A program made the translations under genes and the position numbers. This document shows positions 27,509-37,400 of a DNA stretch of 53,860 bases, one piece after another. How positions within the stretch are numbered: the first letter of the stretch is position 1; every line of letters starts with the position of its first letter. Source of the stretch: Streptomyces niphimycinicus (GTDB lineage: Bacteria > Actinomycetota > Actinomycetes > Streptomycetales > Streptomycetaceae). The stretch covers positions 1 to 53,860 of the forward strand of contig NZ_JAHLEM010000057.1 in the NCBI RefSeq assembly GCF_018883605.1. Reading direction: 5' to 3'. The notes under the pieces are model-generated. The model saw nothing but the letters and a program-made list of their open reading frames with translations. It was not told where the DNA came from and did no database searches.

Positions 27509-28165
27509 TCAGCGTTTGACCGCGAGCGTGATGCCATCACCCACGGTGAGCATGCTGATCTCGACGCGTCCGTCCTCCCGGAGCAGCTTGTTCACCTCGC
27601 GCAGGGCGGCGGTGTCGGCGTCCTGCGCGGCGGGGTCGGTCACCCGGCCGAAGAAGAGGGTGTTGTCCAGGACGATGAGCCCGCCGCGCCGGAGCAGCGC
27701 CAGCGACTCCTCGTAATAGTGCGCGTATCCGGCCTTGTCCGCGTCGATGAAGACCAGGTCGAACTCCCGGCCCTCCCGCCGCAGTCCGGCCAGTGTCTCC
27801 TTGGCGTCACCGATGCGCACGTCGATGCGGTCCGCCACCTCGGCGCGCTCCCAGAACGGGCGGCCGAGCCCCGGCCACTTCGCCGTGATATCGCAGGTCA
27901 CCAGCGTGCCGCCGGCCGGCAGGGCCCGCGCCATGCACAGCGTGCTGTAACCGGTGAAGGTGCCGATCTCCAACACCGAACGGGCGCCGACGAGCCGCAC
28001 CAGCAGCCCGAGAAGCTGGCCCTCCTCGGGCATCACCTGCATGGCCTGGGCGGCGGGCAGACCCGCGGTCTCCGCCCGCAGCCCGGCCAGGATCTCGTCA
28101 TCGCGCAGGGACAGTTCCCGGACATATCCGAGAATTTCTTCGGTCACATCGACTTGCTGAGCCAT
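27509..28165 (-). CDS. fkbG: O-methyltransferase of methoxymalonyl-ACP synthesis (FkbG/GdmG type)
   Basis: A 218-residue class I SAM methyltransferase of the CCoAOMT-like family 3. The SAM loop is EIGTFTGYS (66-74); the acidic ribose/metal region includes D141 (FIDADKAGY) and D167-N168 (VLDNTLF). In FK520, ansamitocin and geldanamycin pathways the homologue methylates the 2-hydroxyl of hydroxymalonyl-ACP. It is the only gene of the cassette on the minus strand, divergent from the other four, with 244 bp between that hold a TAGGGG pair. The start at 28165 ([10 protein letters not shown]) is chosen because longer extensions run into low-quality sequence. Another small-molecule substrate cannot be excluded. 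Confidence 0.85.
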   Translation of the reverse strand: MAQQVDVTEEILGYVRELSLRDDEILAGLRAETAGLPAAQAMQVMPEEGQLLGLLVRLVGARSVLEIGTFTGYSTLCMARALPAGGTLVTCDITAKWPGLGRPFWERAEVADRIDVRIGDAKETLAGLRREGREFDLVFIDADKAGYAHYYEESLALLRRGGLIVLDNTLFFGRVTDPAAQDADTAALREVNKLLREDGRVEISMLTVGDGITLAVKR

Positions 28166-28301
28166 CGGATTTCCGCACCCCGCAAAGCTGAAAAGGGAAG
28201 GACCAGGGAAAGGCAATGCGGCCCATGCTAAGAATCCGTCGACACGCCGCGCAATGGCGTCTTCCGGAATGCTGGAACTCATATTCCGGCTGAGGGGGGT
28301 A

Positions 28302-28320
28302 TAGGGGGGATCCTTAGGGG
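28302..28320 (+). promoter_or_regulatory. Paired TAGGGG motif in the divergent methoxymalonyl promoter
   Basis: TAGGGG at 28302 and 28315 (13 bp apart), with a GAGGGG just before, about 90 bp upstream of the + strand methoxymalonyl operon and 140 bp upstream of the minus-strand methyltransferase. Confidence 0.45.
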
Positions 28321-28409
28321 ATTTGGGTGACCGCCCGGACAATACCGTGAACGCGGAAGCGCGTGTCATGGTCGGCACGTTGTTCACAAACGCGCTGCGG
28401 AGGCGATTG

Positions 28410-29276
28410 ATGAGCGGAGATGCGGAAGCGCCGCGGCTCACGGTGCTGGGCGCAGGAACGATGGGACTGGGAATCACCTCTCTCGCCGTCGGGCACGGAA
28501 TCCCGGTGACGGTCGTCGAGGTGGACGAGGCCAAGGCCGGCCGAACCCGGGCCGCGGTCACCGAACGGCTCCGCATGGCGCAGCTCATGGGAGCCCTGCC
28601 GGCCGGCCGCCCGCAGGGCGAGCTGACGGTCACCGCGTCCCTGGCCGACGGCCGGAACGCCACCGCCGTGGTGGAGGCCGTGACCGAGGACACCCCCACC
28701 AAGGCCAAGGTGCTCGAAGCGGTCGCCGGGCTCACCGGAGCGCGGGTGCCGCTGATCTCGAACACCTCCTCCATCCCGATCGACGAACTGGCCGGTCATA
28801 TCGCCGATCCGGCACGGCTGGTGGGCACCCACTTCATGAACCCGCCCTATCTGATCCCCACGGTGGAGGTGATCCGCGGCCCCCGGACCGGGGAAGCGGT
28901 GATGACCGCCGTGACGGATCTGCTGCGTGCGCTGGAGCGCAAGCCGGTCGTCGTCGGCGACGGGCCGGGGTTCGTCACCAGCCGGGTGCTGCACCCGATG
29001 ATCAACGACGCGATCCGGGTGGTGCAGGAGGGCACGGCCACGGTGGAGGCCGTGGACGTCCTCATGCGGGACTGCCTGGGCCACCGCACCGGGCCGCTGC
29101 GCACCGCGGACCTGATCGGCCTGGACAACCTCGCCGACTCGCTGCGCGTGCTGCACGAGCGCACCGGCGACTCCCGGTGCGCGCCGAGCGAACTGCTGCT
29201 GAAGAAGGTCCGCGACGGCCACCTGGGCCGCAAGTCGGGCCGCGGGTTCTACGCATACGGGAAGGAACTGGCGTGA
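28410..29276 (+). CDS. fkbK: 3-hydroxyacyl-CoA dehydrogenase of methoxymalonyl-ACP synthesis (FkbK type)
   Basis: A 288-residue NAD-dependent dehydrogenase, ATG 28410 after GGAGG. The Rossmann motif is [13 protein letters not shown] (12-24) with an acidic VVEVDE second-strand end. The catalytic His is H141 in GTHFMNPPY, followed by the late [19 protein letters not shown] domain boundary. In the methoxymalonyl-ACP pathway it oxidises the C3 alcohol of the ACP-bound glyceryl unit. The stop overlaps the start of the ACP gene (GTGA), which indicates translational coupling. Confidence 0.9.
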   Translation: MSGDAEAPRLTVLGAGTMGLGITSLAVGHGIPVTVVEVDEAKAGRTRAAVTERLRMAQLMGALPAGRPQGELTVTASLADGRNATAVVEAVTEDTPTKAKVLEAVAGLTGARVPLISNTSSIPIDELAGHIADPARLVGTHFMNPPYLIPTVEVIRGPRTGEAVMTAVTDLLRALERKPVVVGDGPGFVTSRVLHPMINDAIRVVQEGTATVEAVDVLMRDCLGHRTGPLRTADLIGLDNLADSLRVLHERTGDSRCAPSELLLKKVRDGHLGRKSGRGFYAYGKELA

Positions 29277-29548
29277 CCATCTCATCCGAGCCGGGCAGCC
29301 ACACCGCCGAGACGGTGGCGCAGGAGGTGCAGCAGTTCCTCGAACGGCGCACCAAGCAGACCTGGGACCCGGACACCGACCTGTTCAGCTCCGGCGCCGT
29401 GTCCTCGATGTTCGCCATGGAGCTGGTCGTACACCTGGAGTCGACCTTCGACGTGGTGATCACCGGCCCCGACCTGGCGCTGGACAACTTCCGCACGGTC
29501 AACGCGATGACCGCGATGGTCCTGCGGCTGCGCGGGGCACAGCCGTGA
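29273..29548 (+). CDS. fkbJ: Discrete acyl carrier protein for methoxymalonyl (FkbJ type)
   Basis: A 91-residue ACP, GTG 29273, overlapping the previous stop by 4 nt and the next start by 4 nt. The phosphopantetheine attachment motif is GAVSSMFAMEL with Ser45 as the likely site; this VSSxFA form, instead of DSL, is typical of the FkbJ/AsmJ/GdmJ carriers that hold the C3 glyceryl-derived unit. Helix 2 with HLESTFDVVI follows. Confidence 0.9.
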   Translation: MTISSEPGSHTAETVAQEVQQFLERRTKQTWDPDTDLFSSGAVSSMFAMELVVHLESTFDVVITGPDLALDNFRTVNAMTAMVLRLRGAQP

Positions 29549-30657
29549 CCGACGCCGCCACCAGCCATACGGAGCTGGTCAGCGGGTTGATCGGGGACCG
29601 GGCGGACGCCTGGGACCTGGCCGGGGAGCTGCCCCGCGACCTCCTGGTCGAACTCGGCGCCTCCGGTGTGCTGTGCGCGCAGGTCGGCGCCGAGCACGGC
29701 GGCGCCGGACTGGACAGCCGTGCGGGCGGGGAGCTCACCGCGGCGGTCGGCGCCCGGTGCAGCTCGCTGCGCAGCGTGATGACATCCCAGGGCATGGCGG
29801 CGTGGACCGTACGGCGGCTGGGCGGCGCGGAACAGTGGTCCACCTTTCTGCCCCGGCTGACCTCCGGTGAGCTGGCGGCGGTCGGATTCAGCGAGCCCGG
29901 GGCGGGCAGCGACCTGGCCGCGATGGAGACCGAGATCGCCGACGACGGCACACACGTGGTCGTCACCGGGCGCAAGGTGTGGATCACCGCCGCCCACTAC
30001 GCCGATCTGCTCGTGGTGTTCGGGAAATACCGTGGCGGCGCCGCGGCCGTGGTCGTGCCCGCCCAGGCCCCCGGAGTCAGCGTCACGCGGGTGCCGGACC
30101 CGCTGGGCTGCCGCGCCGCCGGACACGCGGACATCACCCTGGACGCCGTCCGGGTGCCCACCGGCCATGTACTCGGTGGCACCGGACTGCCGCTGCCCCT
30201 GGCGACCACCGCGGCCCTCACCTACGGGCGCATGTCCGTGGCCTGGGGGTGCGTCGGCATCCTGCGCGCCTGCCTGGACGCCGCCGCCACGCACACCGCC
30301 ACCCGGGAACAGTCCGGCCGCAAACTCGCCGAGCACCAGTTGGTGGCCCGGCACCTGGCCGAGCTGTACGTCGCGGAACGGCACGCCACCCGGGCCTGCG
30401 AACACGCCAGCGCCTCCTGGGACACCGGCTCGCCCGAGATGGCGGTCCACGCGGTGCACGCGAAGTACGTCGCGTCCCGCGAGGCGGCCGAGGGCGCGGC
30501 ACGCGCCGTACAGCTCCTGGCGTCGGCCGCCGCATCCGACGGCCATGTGGTGGCCCGGGCGTACCGCGACGCGAAGCTGATGGAAGTCATCGAGGGCACC
30601 AGCGAGATCTGCCAGCTCGTCCTCGCCCAGCACATGCGGAAGAAGGTGCAAGCATGA
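29545..30657 (+). CDS. fkbI: Acyl-CoA dehydrogenase of methoxymalonyl-ACP synthesis (FkbI type)
   Basis: A 370-residue flavoprotein, GTG 29545 overlapping the ACP stop. FAD-binding signatures are GFSEPGAGSDL and KVWITAAHYAD; the C-terminal helical domain ends in EVIEGTSEICQL, with the catalytic base at about E350. FkbI homologues hydroxylate or oxidise C2 of the ACP-bound unit during methoxymalonyl formation. The Trp-Ile-Thr motif (WITAA) replaces the WITNG of fatty-acid enzymes, consistent with a specialised branch. Confidence 0.9.
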   Translation: MTDAATSHTELVSGLIGDRADAWDLAGELPRDLLVELGASGVLCAQVGAEHGGAGLDSRAGGELTAAVGARCSSLRSVMTSQGMAAWTVRRLGGAEQWSTFLPRLTSGELAAVGFSEPGAGSDLAAMETEIADDGTHVVVTGRKVWITAAHYADLLVVFGKYRGGAAAVVVPAQAPGVSVTRVPDPLGCRAAGHADITLDAVRVPTGHVLGGTGLPLPLATTAALTYGRMSVAWGCVGILRACLDAAATHTATREQSGRKLAEHQLVARHLAELYVAERHATRACEHASASWDTGSPEMAVHAVHAKYVASREAAEGAARAVQLLASAAASDGHVVARAYRDAKLMEVIEGTSEICQLVLAQHMRKKVQA

Positions 30658-31766
30658 CGGAGGGGAAGCCCGTGAGCGAGCCGCCGACGGCCGTCAAATG
30701 TCTCGTCTGGGACCTGGACAACACACTGTGGTGCGGCACCCTGCTCGAAGACGGCGAGGTGCTGCCCTTCGAGTGGGTGCGCGATGTCATCACCACCCTC
30801 GACGAACGCGGCATTCTCCAGTCCATCGCCAGCAAGAACGACCACGACCACGCCTGGGAGCGCCTGGAGGCCCTCGGCCTCGCCGAGTACTTCGTACTGC
30901 CGCATATCGGCTGGGGCCCCAAGTCCGCATCCGTACGCGCCATCGCGGACCGGCTGAACTTCGCCGACCGCGCCATGGCGTTCGTCGACGACCAGCCCGC
31001 CGAACGGGCCGAGGTCGCCTACCGGCTCCCCGAGGTGCGCTGCTACCCGGCCGAGGACCTGGCCGGGCTCACCGGGCTGCCCGAGTTCAGCCCCGCCGTG
31101 GTCACCGTGGACTCCCGGCAGCGCCGGAACATGTACCAGTCCGGATTCCGCCGTGACGCCGAGCGGGCCGAGTTCAGCGGCCCCGACGAGGACTTCCTGC
31201 GCACGCTCGACATACGGATGGGCATCTCCCGCGCCACGGACCGGGAGCTGTCCCGGGTCGAGGAACTGACCCTGCGCACCAGCCAGATGAACGCCACCGG
31301 CGTCCACTACCCCGACTCCGTACTGCGCGGACTGCTCACCGACCCCGCGCACGAGGTGCTGGTCATCACGATGGCCGACCGGTTCGGCCCGCACGGCGCC
31401 GTCGGCATCGTGCTGCTGGAACGGCACCCCGCGGTGTGGCATCTGAAACTGCTCGCCACCTCCTGCCGGGTGGTGTCCTTCGGCGCCGGGTCCACCCTGC
31501 TGAACTGGCTGGCCGACCAGGCGGCACAGGCCGGGGTGCACCTGGCCGCCGACTTCCGGCGCACCGATCGCAACCGGATGATGGAGGTCGCCTACCGCTT
31601 CGCCGGGTTCGCCGACACCACCTGCGCCTGCACCGCCGCCCTCGCGGTCCCCGACGAGGAGGGGGTCGAACGCCTCCACCTCACCCCCGCGTTCCAGCCG
31701 GCCCCGACGACGCCGCGGCTGACGGCGCCCGAGCTGGCCGACCCGGCGCTGCCGCGCTCCCGGTGA
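30654..31766 (+). CDS. fkbH: FkbH-like HAD-type glyceryl transferase/phosphatase
   Basis: A 370-residue FkbH-family protein that takes 1,3-bisphosphoglycerate, dephosphorylates it and loads the glyceryl unit on the ACP. ATG 30654 overlaps the preceding stop (ATGA). The HAD motif I is [11 protein letters not shown] with D20 and D22; later motifs are [12 protein letters not shown] and [11 protein letters not shown], both typical of FkbH. The C-terminal half (about 220-340) resembles the GNAT-like domain with [10 protein letters not shown]. Cys27 in LWCG matches the active cysteine described for the family. The gene completes the four-gene coupled operon K-J-I-H. Confidence 0.92.
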   Translation: MTEGKPVSEPPTAVKCLVWDLDNTLWCGTLLEDGEVLPFEWVRDVITTLDERGILQSIASKNDHDHAWERLEALGLAEYFVLPHIGWGPKSASVRAIADRLNFADRAMAFVDDQPAERAEVAYRLPEVRCYPAEDLAGLTGLPEFSPAVVTVDSRQRRNMYQSGFRRDAERAEFSGPDEDFLRTLDIRMGISRATDRELSRVEELTLRTSQMNATGVHYPDSVLRGLLTDPAHEVLVITMADRFGPHGAVGIVLLERHPAVWHLKLLATSCRVVSFGAGSTLLNWLADQAAQAGVHLAADFRRTDRNRMMEVAYRFAGFADTTCACTAALAVPDEEGVERLHLTPAFQPAPTTPRLTAPELADPALPRSR

Positions 31767-31818
31767 CCGGCGGGCGTCTTCCGCCCCGCATCCTCGCGTT
31801 CGCCTCCGACTGGTTTGG

Positions 31819-33885
31819 GTGATCACTGTGCTTGTGCTCGGGCTCAACGGCAACTTCTCCGCCGCGGACACCGATGTGGTGCCGCAGCTCGGCGAGGTGT
31901 TCTTTCACGACTCGGCGGCTTCCTTGATCCGCGACGGCGAACTCGTGGCCGCCGTGGAGGAGGAGCGGCTCAACCGGATCAAGAAGACAACCAAATTTCC
32001 CCTCAACGCGGTCCGTGAGTGCCTGGCCCTGGCCGGTGCGCGGCCCGAGGACGTCGACGCGGTGGGCTACTACTTCCCCGAGAACCACATCGACACCGTC
32101 CTCAACCACCTCTACACCGAATATCCGCGGGCCCCCCTGCGCTACTCCCGGGAGCTGATCCGGCAGCGGCTGAAGGAGGGCCTGGGCTGGGACCTGCCGG
32201 ACGAGAAGCTGGTGTACGTGCCGCACCACGAGGCGCACGCGTACTCCTCGTATCTGCACTCCGGCATGGATTCCGCGCTGGTCCTGGTGCTGGACGGCCG
32301 CGGCGAACTGCACTCCGGCACCGTCTACCGCGCCGAGGGCACACACCTGGAGAAGCTGGCCGACTACCCGGTGCCCAAGTCGCTCGGCGGGCTCTATCTG
32401 AACGCCACCTATCTGCTCGGCTACGGCTTCGGCGACGAGTACAAGGTGATGGGCCTGGCCCCCTGGGGCAACCCCGAGACCTACCGCGACACCTTCGCCA
32501 AGCTCTACACCCTCCAGGACAACGGCGAGTACGAGCTGCACGGCAACATCATGGTGCCGAACCTGGTCAGCCCGCTCTTCTACGCCGAAGGCTTCCGGCC
32601 GCGCCGCAAGGGCGAACCGTTCACCCAAGCCCACCGCGACTTCGCCGCCGCGCTCCAGGAGACGGTCGAGAAGATCGTGCTGCACATCCTCGAATACTGG
32701 GCGAAGACCAGCGGCCAGTCCCGCCTGTGCTTCGGCGGCGGCGTCGCCCACAACTCCAGCCTCAACGGGCTGATCCTCAAGTCCGGGCTCTTCGACGAGG
32801 TGTTCGTGCACCCCGCCTCGCACGACGCGGGCGCGGGCGAGGGCGCCGCCTACGCCGCCGCGGCCAGCCTCGGCACGCTCGAGCGGCCGAGGAAACGGCT
32901 GCTCAGCGCGAGCCTCGGCCCGGCAATGGGCGGCCGGGAGCAGATCAGGGCCCGGCTGGCAGACTGGGCGCCGCTGATCGATGTGGAGTTCCCGGAGGAC
33001 GCCGTGGAGACCGCGGCCGGACTCCTCGCCGAGGGACAGGTGCTCGGCTGGGCGTACGGGCGCTCCGAGTTCGGCCCACGCGCCCTGGGCCACCGCAGCA
33101 TCGTCGCGGACGCCCGCCCCGAGGAGAACCGAACCCGCATCAACGCGATGGTGAAGAAGCGCGAGGGCTTCCGGCCGTTCGCCCCGGTGGTCACCGCCGA
33201 AGCCGCCCGCGACTACTTCGACCTCTCCGGCGCCGACGGCAACCACGAATTCATGTCCTTCGTGGTGCCGGTGCTGCCGGAGCGGCGCACGGAACTCGGC
33301 GCGGTCACCCACGTGGACGGCACCGCCCGGGTGCAGGTCGTCTCCGCCGAATCGGGCGAGCGGTTCCACCGCCTGGTGCGGCGGTTCGGCGAACTGACCG
33401 GCACCCCCGTGCTCCTCAACACCTCCTTCAACAACAACGCCGAACCCATCGTGCAGAGCCTCGACGACGTGGTCACCAGCTTCCTGACCACCGACCTGGA
33501 CGTCCTGGTGGTGGAGGACTGCCTGGTACGCGGCAAACCCGCGCCCGACCTGGGCGTTCTGGTGCCGCGGTTCCGGCCGGTGACCCGGCTGGTCGAGCGC
33601 AGGACGGCCGGTCCGGACGCCTCGGCGGGAGCCAGGACCCACGAGATCCACCTCGACTACGACGGCGGCCCGTCCGCGAAGGTCTCGCCCGAGCTGTACG
33701 AACTGCTCGGCGCGGTCGACGGCACCACCACCCTCGGGGATCTGGCCAAGACCGTCGGCGGACTCTCGGAGGCACTGGCCACCGAGGTGTTCGCCCTGTG
33801 GGAGCAGCGCTTCCTCACCCTGGCCCCGGCCGGGGACCTCCCGACGGGCCACGGGCCCGCGGACGACGGTGCGCGGGGGCGCTGA
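31819..33885 (+). CDS. gdmN: O-carbamoyltransferase, GdmN/NodU/CmcH family
   Basis: A 688-residue enzyme, GTG 31819, 52 bp after fkbH. The family uses carbamoyl phosphate and ATP to carbamoylate a hydroxyl. The N-terminal Kae1-like half has [21 protein letters not shown], the metal-binding [10 protein letters not shown] and [11 protein letters not shown] motifs, and [14 protein letters not shown]. The C-terminal half has [15 protein letters not shown] and [14 protein letters not shown]. The closest known role is C-7 carbamoylation in geldanamycin. Its last ~100 residues ([14 protein letters not shown]...) extend beyond the usual core and resemble a small added domain. No macrolide for it to act on is encoded nearby. 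Confidence 0.92.
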   Translation: MITVLVLGLNGNFSAADTDVVPQLGEVFFHDSAASLIRDGELVAAVEEERLNRIKKTTKFPLNAVRECLALAGARPEDVDAVGYYFPENHIDTVLNHLYTEYPRAPLRYSRELIRQRLKEGLGWDLPDEKLVYVPHHEAHAYSSYLHSGMDSALVLVLDGRGELHSGTVYRAEGTHLEKLADYPVPKSLGGLYLNATYLLGYGFGDEYKVMGLAPWGNPETYRDTFAKLYTLQDNGEYELHGNIMVPNLVSPLFYAEGFRPRRKGEPFTQAHRDFAAALQETVEKIVLHILEYWAKTSGQSRLCFGGGVAHNSSLNGLILKSGLFDEVFVHPASHDAGAGEGAAYAAAASLGTLERPRKRLLSASLGPAMGGREQIRARLADWAPLIDVEFPEDAVETAAGLLAEGQVLGWAYGRSEFGPRALGHRSIVADARPEENRTRINAMVKKREGFRPFAPVVTAEAARDYFDLSGADGNHEFMSFVVPVLPERRTELGAVTHVDGTARVQVVSAESGERFHRLVRRFGELTGTPVLLNTSFNNNAEPIVQSLDDVVTSFLTTDLDVLVVEDCLVRGKPAPDLGVLVPRFRPVTRLVERRTAGPDASAGARTHEIHLDYDGGPSAKVSPELYELLGAVDGTTTLGDLAKTVGGLSEALATEVFALWEQRFLTLAPAGDLPTGHGPADDGARGR

Positions 33886-33889
33886 CCCG

Positions 33890-34243
33890 ATGGCGGCGGA
33901 CCCGAGGACGGCTGATTCGAGGGTGGCTGATCCGATGGTGACGGACCCGATGGCGGCGGACCCGGTCGGCGAAGTGCACCGGAAGATCACCCGGCTGCTG
34001 ACGGAGCTGGGCCGGGCCGGCGGGCGGCCGGACGCCCTCGTGGAGGCGTGCGTCGCCTGCCTGGAGGCGGCACAGTCCACCTCGGCCGCCGCCACCGGAC
34101 AGCAACAGCCGGACACCGCCGCCCAGGAGGCGCTGCACGCGGTCAACGCGGCGGCGCTGGCCGTCAGGTACGCCCTGATCAAGGCGGGCGACGAGCGCCG
34201 CCGCGCGGCCCGGGCCGGGGAGAGCGTCACCTCGGACACGTAA
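33890..34243 (+). CDS. Small helical protein of unknown function
   Basis: A 117-residue protein starting at ATG 33890, 5 nt after the carbamoyltransferase stop; ATG 33935 or later starts are possible. The first 28 codons are a degenerate repeat of short ADP/ADS/TDP-type units at both DNA and protein level. The rest (about 30-117) is predicted to be helical with two cysteines (EACVACLEAAQ) and is rich in Ala and Glu. I recognise no family. Position suggests cotranscription with the carbamoyltransferase. The gene ends before a 15-bp hairpin. Confidence 0.6.
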   Translation: MAADPRTADSRVADPMVTDPMAADPVGEVHRKITRLLTELGRAGGRPDALVEACVACLEAAQSTSAAATGQQQPDTAAQEALHAVNAAALAVRYALIKAGDERRRAARAGESVTSDT

Positions 34244-34282
34244 CGAGCAACGGCCGCCGGGCCGTAGAACCCGTCAGTGAAA

Positions 34283-34321
34283 CTGGTCCCTTCCCTCAAC
34301 GAAAGCGAGGGAAGGGACCAG
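34283..34321. terminator. Bidirectional hairpin terminator
   Basis: A perfect 15-bp stem (CTGGTCCCTTCCCTC and complement) with a 9-nt loop between the convergent ends of the tailoring operon and the PKS gene. Confidence 0.82.
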
Positions 34322-34439
34322 CCATGTTGCACGGCGTACGGCGTACGGCGTACGGCTGCGGCCTGGCTGAGGAGAGCGAGGGAGCCCCCTACGGCAGCGT
34401 CCCCGGCCGCCACGGCGGCCGGGGACGTCGTTGTCTGTC

Positions 34440-34478
34440 TCAGGAGGCGTCCTCAGGAGGCGTCCTCAGGAGGCGTCT
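34440..34478. repeat. 13-bp tandem repeat over the PKS stop codon
   Basis: Three copies of TCAGGAGGCGTCC (last copy ends in T). Read on the minus strand it repeats the final codons and stop (Asp-Ala-Ser-stop) of the PKS in shifting frames. Confidence 0.8.
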
Positions 34479-37400
34479 TTCGGCGCGAGCTGTTCCTGGA
34501 GGTGCTCGGCGGCCATCGCCGGGGTGGGGTGGTCGAACAGCAACGCCGCCGGGAGCTGGAGGCCCGTGGCCGCGTTGAGCCGGTTGCGCAGTTCCACCGC
34601 GGTCAGAGAGTCGAACCCGATCTCGAAGAGCGGATCGTCCGGCCCCACCGCGTCCGAAGTGGCGTGTCCGAGCACGGCCGCCGCTTCGGCGCGGACGAAT
34701 GCGGTGAGGTGCTGGAGCCGCTGGGCCGGATCGAGGGCGGCGAGTTGCTCGGAGAGGGGCGGGGCGGTGGCGGTCCGGGGGGTGGTGTGGGCGGTGGGGC
34801 GGTGGTGGCTTTGCGCCAGGGTGCGCAGCAGGGGCGGGAGGGTGTGGGAGGCGGCGCTGTTCCGGAGGGCGGTGCGATCGAGCTTGAGGGGGATCAGGTG
34901 GGGCTGGTGGGTGGTGAGCGCGGTGTCGAGGAGGCGCATGCCGTCGGCGTCGGTCAGGGGAATGACACCGCTGTGGCGAGTGCGCTGCTGATGGGTGGTG
35001 GACATCCCGGCGGTGAGGGCGCTGGTGGTTTCCCACAGGCCCCAGGCGAGTGAGGTGGCGGGGAGCCCGGCGGCGTGGCGCTGCTGGGCGAGCGCGTCGG
35101 CGTAGGTGTTGGCGGCGGCGTAGTTGGCCTGGCCGGGGGTGCCGAGCGCGCCGGTGGCGGAGGAGTAGATGACGAAGGCCGCGAGGTCATGGTCGCGGGT
35201 GAGGTCGTGGAGATGGGTGATGGCGTCGACCTTGGGACGGAAGACGGTGCCCAGGCGTTCCGGGGTGAGATCGGTGAGCAGGGCGTCGTCGAGGGCGCCG
35301 GCGGTGTGGATGACGGCGGTCAGCGGCTGGTCTGCGGGGATGTCGGCGAGGACGGTGGCGAGCTGGTCGCGGTCGGCGGCATCGCAGGCGGCGATGCGGA
35401 TACGGGCACCGAGCCGGGTCAGCTCCGCGCTCAGCCGGTCCGCGCCGGGGGCGTCCGTACCCTGGCGGCTGACCAGAAGGAGGTTGCGTGCCTTGTGATG
35501 GGTGATGAGGTGGCGGGCGGTGAGGGCGCCGAGGGTGCCGGTGCCGCCGGTGATGAGGACGGTTCCCTCGGGGGCGAGGGTGAGGGGTTCGGGCGTTGGG
35601 GTGGCCGCGGGGGCCAGGTGGGGGGTGTAGGCGGTGGCGTCGCGGAGGGCGAGTTGGGGTTGATCGGTGGCGGTGAGGGCTGTCGGCAGGGTGTGGTGGG
35701 AGTGCTCGTCGATGTCGATGAGCTGGATCCGGCCGGGGTGTTCGGACTGGGCCGAGCGGACCAGGCCCCAGACCGCGGCGGCGGCCGGATCCGTGACCTC
35801 GGCGGTGTCGTGGACCGCCATGGCGCCGCGGGTCAGGATCACCAGCCGGGTGCCCGCCAGCTCGGGCCGGTCCACCCATTGCCGCAGCAGATCGAGGACT
35901 CGGGCACAGAGCGCGTGGGCGCGGTCGATGGGCGGCCCGGTGTTCTCGGGAGCCCATGCGGACACGTCGGCGACGAGTGCCGCGGGCCGTTCCCCGGCCG
36001 CCGCCACGACCTGGGAAACATCGGCATAGTGCGGCGGGGAATCCGGCAGTCGGCTCTCTCCGACCGGCTTCCCGAGCGTTGCCCACTGTGCTTCCGTCGT
36101 GCCGTCGAGCCCGCATTCGGCCCATTCGACCGCCCACAGGCCATTGCCGCCTGGGGCGGCGGAGAGGGCCCGCAACTGCTCGGGCGTGGTCTCCCGGAGC
36201 TGGAGCGAGCCGATGGTGGCGACCGGCAGTCCGTGCGGATCGGTGATCTGCACACACAGCCCGTCCGCGCCGGACGCCGTCGCCCGCACCCGTACGGCGG
36301 TGGCGCCCACGGCATGGAGCCGCACGTCGGTCCAGGCGAACGGCAGCATCGTGGGCCGGTCGCCGCCGGACTCGAAGCAGAAGTTCCCGGCGTGCAGAGT
36401 GGCGTCCAGCAACGCCGGATGGATGCCGAACCGTCCGGCGACCGCGGTCTGGTCCTCCGGCACGGCCACCTCGGCGAACACCTCGTCGTCCCGCTTCCAC
36501 ACCGCGCTCAGGCCCCGGAACGCCGGGCCGTACTCGTACCCCGCCTCGGCCAGTTGCTCGTAGAACCCCTCGAGGGCGACGGGTTCGGCCCCCTCGGGCG
36601 GCCACGGATGCGCTGTCGTGGCCGCCGCGGTGGCGGTTCCCCCGGTCAGCAGCGTGCCGGTGGCGTGCTCGGTCCACTGCCGTATGCCCTCGGGGCGGGA
36701 GTAGACCCCGACCTTGCGGCGCCCGCCTTCGTCGCCTTCCTCGCCACCGACCAGCACCTGGACGTGCAAGGTCCCCTCGTCCGGCACCGCCATCGGCCGA
36801 CTGATGACCAACTCCTCCAGGACACGGGCCTCCGCCTCGTCTCCGGCCCGCACCGCCAGCTCCACCATCGCCGTACCGGGAAGCAAGATGGTGCCGGAGA
36901 CGGCATGGTCGGCCAGCCAGGGGTGGGTGCGCAGGGAGAGCCGCCCGGTGAGCAGCACACCATCGGTGTCGGGCACACTCACCACGGCGCCGACCAGCGG
37001 ATGGCCGGTGTCCTCCAGGCCGACGGCACGGACATCGCCGGGGCCGCTGCGGTCCAGCCAGAACGTCTCCTGCTGGAAGGGGTAGGTGGGGAGGGGGATG
37101 CGGGTGGGGTGTGTGCCGGTGAAGAGGGTGGGCCAGTTGACTGGTGTTCCGTGGGTGGTGAGGTGGGCGAGGTTGGTGAGGAGGCGGGTGGGGGTGTCGT
37201 CGTCGCGGCGGAGGGTTCCGGTGATGGTGGTGTTGGAGGTGTCGTTGGCTTCGAGGGTTTCTTGGATGGCGGTGGTGAGGACGGGGTGGGGGCTGACTTC
37301 GATGAAGGTGCGGTAGCTCTGGTCGGCGAGGGTGGTGATGGCGGTGTGGAACTGCACCGTTTGGCGGAGGTTCCGGTACCAGTAGTTGCCGTCAATGGTG

